DNA of 64,000 bases from Acidobacteriota bacterium (GTDB taxonomy: Bacteria > Acidobacteriota > Terriglobia > Acidiferrales > UBA7541), in NCBI GenBank assembly GCA_013289955.1, contig JABCYZ010000004.1, forward strand, positions 230,751-294,750, given 5' to 3'. Under the pieces are notes generated by a model that did not search any database, was not told the DNA's origin, and saw only the letters and a list, made by a program, of their open reading frames with translations. The position numbers and the translations under genes were made by a program. How positions within the stretch are numbered: position 1 is the stretch's first letter; every line of letters starts with the position of its first letter. Shown piece by piece: positions 25,581 to 35,000 of this stretch.

Positions 25581-28376
25581 CTATGGATTCGCGCTGAGAT
25601 CCACCCACGTTATCCCCTTGCCGAGCGGAATTACATATGCCCCGCGCTCCTGCTGCATGGATTTCGCTGGCCGATATTTCGCCGCCCCGCCCATGCTTGC
25701 CGGTTGTTCGATTCGCAGCCGCGCAGAATGCAGAAATTCCGTGGCGGCCGAAAATCCCAGCCGCATCGCGCCCGTCTTCGCATTCACTTCGATCTCCTGG
25801 AATTGTCCCGCCTCGAGCGTCAGCCAAACTCCCGCCGATGCGACATAAACGCGCATGCGGAACGAATCCAGAGGTCTGACCTTTACGATATCCCCATCAA
25901 GGTGTGTGTTTCCTCCGAATGCCACCCACCCGAATTCCGGGTGATGCACAATATAAGTCGCCGTATTCCATGCATGTCCAAAGAGGTTCGGCCCGTCGTC
26001 TCCCGTAATCCCGTCCGGTTTCAACGCGTCCGGAAACGCATGAAACGCCGGCGCAAGAAATCCTTCCTGATCAATGTCCGAAATAGTCCCCATCGTGCCG
26101 GCATACCCCACGCGAAGCAAATAAAAGTCATCCGGATGTTCGCGGTATTCTGCCAGCAAAGGGATCGCGTTCAGGCTCGATCCATAGTGATGCAACTGCC
26201 GTTCGAGGCGCCGAAACTTGCCAGCGAAAATAAAGTCCCAATACCGCCTTGCGCTTCCGTTGTATCCCCAGTGCGGAATCGCCGGATCGTAGCCAAGGAT
26301 GGCGTCCAAAGTCACATCCGCCTTTTCCTGGTAGCCAAAATATTTCATCCAAGCGTAAACCTCTTCTTGCCCCGTCGAGTCCCAAGGCATTTCGCTACCG
26401 AACGGGTACGCTTCGGCCTTCCATCGATCAGCCCGCACACGCATCTTCGCTTCCAGGTCGTCCGCCTGTACGTGCATGCCTTCCTGCCGCAGATCTGCCA
26501 GCAGTTGAAGAAAGATGTCTCCTTCCATTTGCCCAAACACCGCGTATTCCGGCGCAAAATTCAACATCGCAACCGACGTTTCATATGCATTGGTCAGATA
26601 CCAATCCCACGGATGATTCCTAACTAAACCATCGTAATTGCGCGCGAGCCGGTAGAGGACCCAGTCGGCGGCAACCACGTGGGGATAATCGAAGGACCGG
26701 TCCACTCGCTCCGAATGCGCCTTGTCCCAGCTCGTCCACGAACTCCAATCGAAATCCTTTCGATAGAAACCCGCGGGCATCTGATCCGGCTGGTAGTAGA
26801 AGAGACTCTTCCGCACCCCGAATTTCTTCGGGCCGTCCTTGTACTGCAAGCCGCCCCACAGCACGCCATCCACAAATTCCTGAAACTTGCCCAGTTCCTC
26901 CTTATTTGGTTCGCCGAGCTCTTTCATGATCGTCGCTATCCATGCGCCTCCGCCTCCTTCGTCCCCAAGCCCCGCAATCCACGCGCGGCTGTCTTGCATC
27001 ACGATTTCGTTTGCCTCCCGGTCGTAGGTCATGATCGAGGGTGCGCGATGAAACGGATCGTTGGTATCTGTGAACCACTGTTTCGTCGTGAGAAAACGGC
27101 CCACGTCGGCGAGCGCCTGCACTTCCGGCCTGGTCACAAAATAGTGAATGGTTTCCACCAAACCGTCCCTGTAGGTAACAGTTAATCGCGCGCGTCCCCA
27201 CAGCTTTCCTTGTACCGAATAGTTCTTCCATGCTCCCGCTGTCCTCGCAATCTTTTGGATCGTCATCGCTCCAGGAGGTTCGACCGTCATCGATTTCACC
27301 GCTTGCGGATACTTTAAAAACAGCCTGGCATCGAGGTCCATCGGCAAAACATAACCGGGGATTCCGACCGCTACCGGACGAGCATTCTCTGCGAGGGTCT
27401 TTTCAATGTTTCGAATCGAATCCGCCGTAACAAACTTCACTCCGTATGTCTTCGATTCGCCGGGCGCCAGAGTCGTCTGTGTTGGCGGGTTCCACGGCAG
27501 CGCCTTTTTCCATTCGTTCTCCGCGTAGGCAGCGGAATGCACCATCCACTCATAGAATCCTTCAAACGTTATCCCTCGCGGCGTCGGGTCGCGAAAAATC
27601 TGAGCGGCCGTTGAGCGCCGCTCATCGAGAATCGGGTTGTACGCCTCAAACGGAGTCTTGCCAACCGGAAGGACCAGCAACGCCGGCCCATGCCCGTTCA
27701 AACGCGTCACTTGTAGATAACCGGCGTCTTCACCTATGTAAGGGTCGTAAAACGAGCAAATCGAATGTGCCTGCTCGAGCGATCGATCGTTCAACACATT
27801 GTTAAAAATCATGGGGATGCCCAGCGCCCCAATCTCCACGGGTTGCGCCGTTTTGTTCTTCAAGGTAAACCGCAAAACGAGAGTGCTTCCTGCCAGCCCC
27901 CAGGTCCGAATAATTTGTAGGGGAATGTCGGACGGAAGCGTCGGCGCCAGATCAGCCGCAGCGAGTATCTCGGTCGGCGTTGGAAGCGCGGTGACCGGAG
28001 TCCGTGCCAGGGCGGTCGAATAATTTCTCCATTCGACTGAATTGCCCGTCCGCAATCGCAGGTCGATGTCTCCCAGATGGTAGTACCCGTCTTTGGACCG
28101 CTCGATCAGCATATCGCCTGGGGTGAAATCGAAGTCTCCAGCCCCCTTAGGCTTGAGGGCCGCTATGGTCTGCGAAGATCGCACCAGCCGCAGCGAGAAG
28201 CGAGGCGTGTCAATGTTCATGTACCCCTGCTCAAGCATCGGCCCTGGAGTCGGCGGCGCTTTCTTCCCCTGACCTTGTGCTAGCCCAACCCATACCAGTC
28301 CGGAAGCCATCCACAGAATGGCAAGACCAGCTAGCCTTCTGGCTCTTGAATGAGCGATGCACCCGCTTGGAATCAT
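25581..28376 (-). CDS. Large secreted DUF5695-like protein, putative glycosidase
   Basis: Protein of 931 residues with a signal peptide (hydrophobic residues 14-34, ending near AQGQG). I do not recognise a characterised family. The sequence pattern, with an N-terminal beta-rich half (LVLRFTLKNKTAQPVEIGAL) and an aromatic-rich C-terminal half (MPWDSTGQEEVYAWMKYFGY; AYETSVAMLNFAPEY), fits DUF5695 and the general plan of (alpha/alpha)6-barrel glycosidases. It is a distant paralogue of the divergent protein at 28566 (compare YPFDSTGFESTHALAKY there). First gene of the operon with GntR copy 2 and GH127. The ATG at 28376 has GAGGA about seven bases upstream. A carbohydrate-active role is inference from fold hints and neighbours. 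Confidence 0.6.
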   Translation of the reverse strand: MIPSGCIAHSRARRLAGLAILWMASGLVWVGLAQGQGKKAPPTPGPMLEQGYMNIDTPRFSLRLVRSSQTIAALKPKGAGDFDFTPGDMLIERSKDGYYHLGDIDLRLRTGNSVEWRNYSTALARTPVTALPTPTEILAAADLAPTLPSDIPLQIIRTWGLAGSTLVLRFTLKNKTAQPVEIGALGIPMIFNNVLNDRSLEQAHSICSFYDPYIGEDAGYLQVTRLNGHGPALLVLPVGKTPFEAYNPILDERRSTAAQIFRDPTPRGITFEGFYEWMVHSAAYAENEWKKALPWNPPTQTTLAPGESKTYGVKFVTADSIRNIEKTLAENARPVAVGIPGYVLPMDLDARLFLKYPQAVKSMTVEPPGAMTIQKIARTAGAWKNYSVQGKLWGRARLTVTYRDGLVETIHYFVTRPEVQALADVGRFLTTKQWFTDTNDPFHRAPSIMTYDREANEIVMQDSRAWIAGLGDEGGGGAWIATIMKELGEPNKEELGKFQEFVDGVLWGGLQYKDGPKKFGVRKSLFYYQPDQMPAGFYRKDFDWSSWTSWDKAHSERVDRSFDYPHVVAADWVLYRLARNYDGLVRNHPWDWYLTNAYETSVAMLNFAPEYAVFGQMEGDIFLQLLADLRQEGMHVQADDLEAKMRVRADRWKAEAYPFGSEMPWDSTGQEEVYAWMKYFGYQEKADVTLDAILGYDPAIPHWGYNGSARRYWDFIFAGKFRRLERQLHHYGSSLNAIPLLAEYREHPDDFYLLRVGYAGTMGTISDIDQEGFLAPAFHAFPDALKPDGITGDDGPNLFGHAWNTATYIVHHPEFGWVAFGGNTHLDGDIVKVRPLDSFRMRVYVASAGVWLTLEAGQFQEIEVNAKTGAMRLGFSAATEFLHSARLRIEQPASMGGAAKYRPAKSMQQERGAYVIPLGKGITWVDLSANP

Positions 28377-28494
28377 CTCGACATCCTCGTCCTTGCCATG
28401 GTTGCGCTGCAGTTTCTAAAAACGGGGCGGTCAGGCCGGGTAAGTGTCCAGCAGACGCCCAGGTTTGCGGAGCATAAAACAAGCATCATTTCAT

Positions 28495-28510
28495 TTGCAT
28501 AATATATACA
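28495..28510 (+). promoter_or_regulatory. Candidate operator, copy 2 (TTGCATAATATATACA)
   Basis: Lies between the two divergent DUF5695-like genes. It matches 14 of 16 positions of the site at 15099-15114 (read on the minus strand there) and shares TGTATATATTAT, on the opposite strand, with the site at 31937-31955. The orientation relative to the minus-strand core promoter differs from that at the peptidase gene, which argues for a protein-binding site and not just similar -10 boxes. Confidence 0.45.
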
Positions 28511-28526
28511 CCGTGCTACATTGCAA
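28499..28526 (-). promoter_or_regulatory. Promoter of the DUF5695/GntR/GH127 operon
   Basis: On the minus strand TTGCAA (28521-28526) and TATTAT (28499-28504) are separated by 16 bases, about 125 bases upstream of the first start codon. The -10 box lies inside candidate operator copy 2. Confidence 0.45.
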
Positions 28527-28535
28527 GCGCTTACT
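28522..28535. promoter_or_regulatory. LacI-type (cre-like) operator candidate
   Basis: TGCAAGCGCTTACT agrees with the LacI/CcpA consensus TGNAARCGNTTNCA at 13 of 14 positions and has the central AAGCGCTT palindrome. It overlaps the -35 box of the minus-strand promoter and lies 31 bases before the TTG start of the plus-strand gene. The LacI regulator encoded at 41867 is one possible ligand. Confidence 0.4.
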
Positions 28536-28565
28536 TCTGTCGTCTCATCTTCCGGAGGACCTTCG

Positions 28566-31500
28566 TTGCGTCTCGTCCCCGCCCTCGCCCTCTCCACTGT
28601 CTTCTTGTTCGCCGGAGAGGCTCGTGCACAATCCCTCAGCGACTCGCAGTTTCAACTTAACTACTCTTCCTATGGCGTCACGAGCCTCAAACATGTTCAG
28701 GACAAGTACGATACGGACTATATCGCCCGGGGGCGCACGCTCGGTGATCTTGTCATCCGTTATCGCGGGGCGGGCGAAAAGGAATGGAAGAAGGCAGGTG
28801 CGACCTTCTCCGCTTCCCAGAATCTTTCGCCCCGCCACGGCGCAACCTTCACGATCGGCGAACTTGAGCCGACGCTCGTTTCCCTGGCCCGGCCTTCGGC
28901 CTCCGTGCGTTCGCAGGGGCTTTCGACCATCATCGATCAACCCCTGCCCGAAAATTCTCATGACGAGGGTATTCCGCGTTTTGTGTGGTACGGCCGAAAA
29001 GGAACCTCCGAATGGGCGCAGTACGATTTTCCCGAGCCTAAACAAATCCATTCCGTTCAAATCTATTGGGCCCTCCACGACGATGACACCAACCCCGGCA
29101 AGTTGCCGAAGAGCTGGCGCCTCCTCTACCGGGATGGCGACAACTGGAGGGAAGTAACTCCTCGGGCCGGGTATTCGCTAGCCGCCGACCAGATCAATGA
29201 AGCTGAATTCGAACCGGTCACAACCTTGGCCGTGCGCCTGGAAGTTCAGCTCGAAGACGGTGCGACGGCTGGCATCTTCAAGTGGGGCCTCAATCGCGAG
29301 GGTCGAAAGGTCAACCCAATCAGCGACTTCCGAGCCACCGAGAGATTCCTCCTCGAAGACAACGTGCTGCTGTGGACCATTTCGCTTAAAAACGTCTCCA
29401 CGCGCGATCTCGAAATTGGCGACCTCGCTCTCCCAATCCCGTTCAACACGCAGTACGTTTGGGACAAGACCGAGACCTACACCAAGCGTCTCATTCCACA
29501 TACTTTAATTGCAGGGAACGGTTCCTTTCTTTTCTGGATGCGCACAAACACGGAAGGCCCTTACCTGGTGATGACCCCGGCCGCAGGCAGCGGCCTTGAA
29601 TACTTTGAGCCGCAGGGTCTTGGACGGGGTGTTGCTTACTATCTCCACTCAGCGGCAGCTGGCGAAGAGCTTGGCGCGAAAGCCGGCACTTGGCGTTTGC
29701 CGCATACGAAACTACTGCTCAAGCCCGGCGGCCAATCGGGCGACTCCGCGACGTACCAATTCCGTTTCCGCTGGGCCGAAGACTACAACGCAGTCAGGAA
29801 TGTCCTTTACGATGCCGGAATCTTCGACATCAACGTCGTCCCCGGAATGACGGTTCCCGCCGATTTGACCGCTATGTTCTCCCTTCGCACGCACAACAAG
29901 ATTAGCGAAATTGTGCCTGAGCATCCCGAAGCCACCCAGATTCAATATGTTGGAGAGCGAGGCAAGGATATACACGTCTACAAAGTCCACTTCAGGCGCC
30001 TGGGCGAAAATCTTTTGAAAGTAGAGTTCGGCGACGCGCAGTATCTCTCGCTCGAATTTTTCGTCACCGAGCCCCTCGAAACACTTTTCAAAAAGCGCGC
30101 ATCCTTCCTCGTCTCCCATGAACAGGTCAAAGACCCTTCCAAGTGGTACAACGCTGTTTTTTCTCAGTGGGATATGAAACACGAGATTTTGCGTAGTCCC
30201 GACGATCTAGACGGCTTGCAGTCATATGCCGTTGCCTCCGATGACCCCGCGTTGGGCAAGGCACCCTATATTGCAGGAAAGAACATCTTCTATCCGTCGC
30301 AGCCTGAGATTGACGCCGTCGAAAGTTATCTTAAAAACTTCGTTTGGGGCGGCTTGCAACAAACGGACAAAGAGCCGTATCCCTATGCTATCTACGGCAT
30401 CCCAAACTGGAAAGTAAATCGCGACAATCCCAAAGACGATCCCGACGGTAAGAAGCACCTCTGGAGAATCTATGACTACCCTCACGTAATCCTTCTCTAC
30501 TACAACATGTACCAGGTCGCGAAGCTTTACCCGTCGATGACGAAATACCTCGACAAAGACGGTTATCTCGAGCGCGCCTTCGGCACCGCAAAAGCATTCT
30601 TCACCGTTCCACTGGAGATTGTGAAGTGGTCGGCGTATGAGACAGGAACCTATAACGAGGTCGCGATTCCCGACCTGATCGGCGCCCTGTACGAAAATGG
30701 TCACAAGGAAGAGGCTGACTGGCTCAAAACCGCCTGGGAAAAAAAGGTCAAGCATTTCGTCAACGATCATCCGTATCTCTTCGGTTCGGAGTATCCCTTT
30801 GATTCCACCGGATTTGAGTCCACGCATGCTCTTGCCAAGTATGCGATGGCTCACGTCCTGGCTCCCGGGGAGATGCCGGCCTCAGGAGAATCGGCCGATG
30901 AATTCAACCGAACGGTAAAATACGAGGACGCTGTTTCTTTCCTCAACGAGCAAATGAAGCTCAATCTCGCCTGCCGGGGCTGGCTCGAAACCGCCTACTA
31001 CTACCTCGGCAGCGACTATCGCGGCGGAGGTCCATCCAACTACACCCTCAGCTACATGGCGCAGATGGGCGGCTGGGCTGTCTCCGATTACGGCCTATAT
31101 TTCGCTCGAGATCCCATCCCATACCTGCGGCTCGGCTATGCCTCCTTCCTAAGTTCCTGGGCGCTCCTGAATTCCGGCACGCCGGAATCGAACTTCGGCT
31201 ATTGGTATTCCGGCAAGAACAACGATGGAGGCGCGGGCGGCGGGTTCGAGCCAAGACCCTGGGGACGCGCTTGGCTCGGCAATAAGGAAATGGGACGCGG
31301 TTCGTGGTGGTATTCGGGCGAAATCGATCTTGGTTATAGCGGAGCCTTGCGCTCTGCAGCAACGACTGTCGTCGATGATCCGATTTTTGGATTATTTGCC
31401 TATGGTGGCGACATTTCCCACGAGAAAAATCTAACGCATATTATTCCCAAGGACGGCTTGCGCGCGCGCTTTCATATCGTGCGCGGAACGCAGCGCTTGC

Positions 31501-31787
31501 ATATTCTTCTGGATCGCGACGGCTTCGCAGTGGGCAAGCAGGTTTCGTTCGACGACGCGCTGACGACAATCCGATTCACGCTCGAGAATCGCGCCGCTGC
31601 AAGCCACGACACCGTGGTTCGGGTTTCAGGTTTGCCTCCGGGGATCTATGAGGCGACAACGCAACAGCATCCGCCTCACAGACTGACAGTTCACAACGGG
31701 GAAGAGTGGCAACTCCGCGTGCCCGTTGGTGTTTCCGGCACCGCAGTGGTCATCCAGCGGATCTCTGCCTCGAATCACCTGCATTGA
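28566..31787 (+). CDS. Large secreted DUF5695-like protein with F5/8-type segment
   Basis: Protein of 1073 residues starting at TTG, chosen because GGAGG lies seven bases upstream and a clean signal peptide follows (RLVPALALSTVFLFAGEARAQ). Around residues 120-230 is a discoidin-like (F5/8 type C) segment, recognisable from WAQYDFPEPKQIHSVQIYW and LPKSWRLLYRDGDNWREV, the kind of module often attached to secreted glycosidases. The remainder parallels the divergent protein at 25581: a beta-rich part (LLWTISLKNVSTRDLEIGDL) and an aromatic helical C-terminal part (EYPFDSTGFESTHALAKYAM). No catalytic residues can be named. It probably acts on the same glycan as GH127, but that is inference. The TonB receptor gene follows in the same direction. 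Confidence 0.6.
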   Translation: MRLVPALALSTVFLFAGEARAQSLSDSQFQLNYSSYGVTSLKHVQDKYDTDYIARGRTLGDLVIRYRGAGEKEWKKAGATFSASQNLSPRHGATFTIGELEPTLVSLARPSASVRSQGLSTIIDQPLPENSHDEGIPRFVWYGRKGTSEWAQYDFPEPKQIHSVQIYWALHDDDTNPGKLPKSWRLLYRDGDNWREVTPRAGYSLAADQINEAEFEPVTTLAVRLEVQLEDGATAGIFKWGLNREGRKVNPISDFRATERFLLEDNVLLWTISLKNVSTRDLEIGDLALPIPFNTQYVWDKTETYTKRLIPHTLIAGNGSFLFWMRTNTEGPYLVMTPAAGSGLEYFEPQGLGRGVAYYLHSAAAGEELGAKAGTWRLPHTKLLLKPGGQSGDSATYQFRFRWAEDYNAVRNVLYDAGIFDINVVPGMTVPADLTAMFSLRTHNKISEIVPEHPEATQIQYVGERGKDIHVYKVHFRRLGENLLKVEFGDAQYLSLEFFVTEPLETLFKKRASFLVSHEQVKDPSKWYNAVFSQWDMKHEILRSPDDLDGLQSYAVASDDPALGKAPYIAGKNIFYPSQPEIDAVESYLKNFVWGGLQQTDKEPYPYAIYGIPNWKVNRDNPKDDPDGKKHLWRIYDYPHVILLYYNMYQVAKLYPSMTKYLDKDGYLERAFGTAKAFFTVPLEIVKWSAYETGTYNEVAIPDLIGALYENGHKEEADWLKTAWEKKVKHFVNDHPYLFGSEYPFDSTGFESTHALAKYAMAHVLAPGEMPASGESADEFNRTVKYEDAVSFLNEQMKLNLACRGWLETAYYYLGSDYRGGGPSNYTLSYMAQMGGWAVSDYGLYFARDPIPYLRLGYASFLSSWALLNSGTPESNFGYWYSGKNNDGGAGGGFEPRPWGRAWLGNKEMGRGSWWYSGEIDLGYSGALRSAATTVVDDPIFGLFAYGGDISHEKNLTHIIPKDGLRARFHIVRGTQRLHILLDRDGFAVGKQVSFDDALTTIRFTLENRAAASHDTVVRVSGLPPGIYEATTQQHPPHRLTVHNGEEWQLRVPVGVSGTAVVIQRISASNHLH

Positions 31788-31923
31788 ACCACTAGAATCG
31801 ACAAATCTCTGGACCTGGCGTGCCGATAAGAAGTTGCCGGCGATTTCAACTTCGGGCAAGAATCCGCTGCTGGCCCCCCGATTTGGCAAGGAGAAGGAAA
31901 ATGCAAGCGATTGCAGAAAAGCG

Positions 31924-31952
31924 TTGACACTGTCTATTGTATATATTATATC
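31924..31952 (+). promoter_or_regulatory. Promoter of the TonB-dependent receptor gene
   Basis: TTGACA (31924-31929) followed after 17 bases by TATATC (31947-31952), in an AT-rich stretch unlike its surroundings, 74 bases before the receptor ATG. The -10 region is inside the palindromic motif at 31937-31955. Confidence 0.5.
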
Positions 31953-31955
31953 CAA
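31937..31955. promoter_or_regulatory. Candidate operator, copy 3 (palindromic)
   Basis: TTGTATATATTATATCCAA is a 19-bp palindrome with 8 of 9 base pairs matching around a central T. It shares twelve consecutive bases (TGTATATATTAT) with copy 2 and covers the -10 box of the receptor promoter, a position fit for repression. Confidence 0.45.
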
Positions 31956-32025
31956 TCCAGCTTTGGGGTGTTTTACATCCGAATCGCCAGTCTTCACGCT
32001 TTGCCTCGCGGCAAAGGAGGGGTTT

Positions 32026-35000
32026 ATGGCTCTTTGCAAAATCCTATCTGTTCGTTGTCTCTGTTTTCTGGTGGTCTTCGCTTGCCTGTTCACCGTGGGA
32101 GCCCGCACTTCACTGGCACAAATGAGCTCGCAGGGAACTGTCTCGGTATTGGTGCTAGATCCCAGTGAAGGCACTGTCCAGGCAGCGCATCTGGAACTTA
32201 TGGACATTGCCACAAACGAAGCTCGCACTGCGGAAACACAGCAGGTAGGAAGCTATGAATTCGTAGCTCTGCCGCTGGGGACCTACAGGCTAACGGTTTC
32301 AAAGACTGGCTTTCAGACAGCCGTTCTGGACTCCATCATAGTGCAAGGAAACCGAGTGACGGACGTCAGAGTTAAGCTCAAGGTCGGAGTGGCGACGGAG
32401 AAAGTCATAGTGTCGGAGAGCAGCTCTCCACTGGCCGAAACGACCTCGAATGCCATCTCGTCGACACTGGATATGAAGGAAATTGAGGACCTGCCGCTGC
32501 AGGGCCGGGACATCAGCGCGCTGGCTTTTCTGTCGCCTGGCTTCACAGGAACTCCGGGCAGTGGCACATGGAATGGGCTCCCGTTGATCGCCCAAGGCAA
32601 TAACATTGATGGCGTCATGGCTTCCTCGAGCCGTATGAAATTCTCAGGGAACACCCAGCCGGGATTGGAAGCTCGCCTGGAAGACTTGCAGGAAATGACC
32701 GTCCAGACCGGCCAGACGGATCTAAATCAAGGCATGGGCACTGCTTCCATGCAGGTGAATTTTGTGACTCGCCGCGGGACCAACGAACTCCACGGAAGAG
32801 TCTTCGATGATTTTCGCAACACCGCTCTCAATGCCAACAGCTGGTTCAACAATGCGACCGGTCAGCCCAGGAACCCGATCATCTTGAATGATTTTGGCGG
32901 CAGCGCTGGCGGCCACATTATCAAGGACAAGCTCTTTTTCTTCGGGTCCTTCGCTATGGCCAAGCAACCCGGTGGATACACGACCAGCAATGAATTCCTC
33001 TCTACTGCGGCACAGCAGGGAATCTTTACATACACGCAGGGCGCGCAAGCAGGTCAGACCGTAAATCTATTCTCGCAAGTTGCGTCGCCCAACAGTCTTC
33101 CCGCCGCGGTGAATTCGCAGATTGCCGCCGAACAGGCTTTGATCAACAAGGCCGTCGCCATGGGAACGGTGAGCGTCGGCCCGAATGGCTCTGGCGATCC
33201 CAACCTCGAAACACTCTCTTGGCTGGTGCCTTCTCCTATCACCCGCTATTATCCGGCCGTGCGCATCGACTACAACATTAACCAGAAACTGCGCCTGGAT
33301 TTCTCTCTCGAGGAGACCAAAGTCAGCCAGCCGGGCTACTCCGCTCCAATTTTTCCCGGCCCTGATTTCTCAAATCAGGCCGGCTCTTTCAAATCCAATA
33401 ACTACATAACCTCTCTCGGATTGAACTGGACGATTACTCCTAATCTCATCAATCAACTCCGCGGCGGCTATTATTACAACGCCTTCTGGTACGCCCAGGG
33501 CGTACAGGCTACCTGGGACACACTCCCCCAGGTGAGCTGGCCCATTTGCACCTCCGCTCACGGAAACTGTTCCGGGCAGGCCTTCAATCTCCCTGTCTCC
33601 ACCTATTATCCGATTATCAACGTCGCCGACAACGCCGCGTGGGTCCACGGGGTCCACACCATCACCTTCGGCTTCGACTTTTATCGCGAGCAGGATCACT
33701 ATTGGAATCCTCCCGACGGTATTCCCAACATCACATTAGGGCTCGCGAACGGCGATCCTGCTCTGAACGATTTCAACAGCTACTTTGCCAGCGCGGCTTC
33801 GGCGGATAGAAGCGAAGCCGAAAATCTCTACGCGAGTCTTGTCGGCCGGATCTCCGCGGTCACGCCTATTGGCAGCGGATTTCCATATAGCGCACAATCC
33901 GGCCAATATGCCACCAAGCCGGGATCGGCTTATAACCTCGACGAACTTCAAAAGGGCTGGGGCCTTTATCTCCAGGACTCGTACCGCATCACTCCCCATC
34001 TAACCGCCAACTACGGCCTGCGTTGGGACTTCATCGGCGATGATCACGATCTGACCAGCGCCTATCATGGTGCCTCTTTGGCCGACATCTACGGTCCTTC
34101 GGGCATCGGAAACATCTTTAAACCAGGAACTCTAAGCGGCGATATGGATCCGGCCTACGTAGCTACCAGCCACCAGTACGCTCCTTGGAACGTAACTCCC
34201 CAACCTACGATTGGCTTAGCTTGGAATCCAAGTTATTCCGAAGGCATCCTTTCGAAGCTTTTCGGAGGAAGCAACACCGTAATTCGCGCCGGGTTTGACA
34301 TCAAGCGTTTCACAGAGCCTTATCAATATTTTTGGAATAACGCTTCAAACCACGGCATGGCTTTCTTCCAATACTTTTCCCTAGAACCGGCCAATGGTGG
34401 AGGGACGGGCACGTTTGCGCCCGGTAGCCTCACCCTCGGAGATACCATCAGCCCATCGCAATATGCATACTCGCCTGCGGCATATGCCGCAAGCATTCCG
34501 CAGTCTACCTTCACTTGGAACTACGGCTGGGGCGGCGCTGGTTTCGATCCGCACATCAATCAGCCGTACGTTCAGGAGTGGAACCTCGGCATCCAGCGTC
34601 AACTCGGTCACAGTAACGTCCTCGAAGTCCGTTACCTCGGCCATCGCAGCGTCCATCAATGGATCCAGGTCAATCCTAATGAGGTAAACATTTTCGAAAA
34701 CGGCTTCCTAAAGCAGTTCACAGCCGCCCAACAAAACCTGAAAAGCTGCATGGCCAACGCCGCCTGCGCCGCCAATCCCAGCTTCCAGAATCAGGGATTG
34801 CCCGGCCAGGTGTCTCTCCCGATCTTTGATGCCGCGTTCGCCTGTCCGCCAGGCGCCTCCGGATGCACTCCGGGTGCTGACTACACAAACGGGCAATTCC
34901 TTCTCGATCTGAATCAAGGTGCTGCCGGTAGCCTGGCCGCGACTCTCGCCAATCCTTTCGGCACTGTGCCCTATATCTGCAACTTGGTGGGCTCCTCTCT

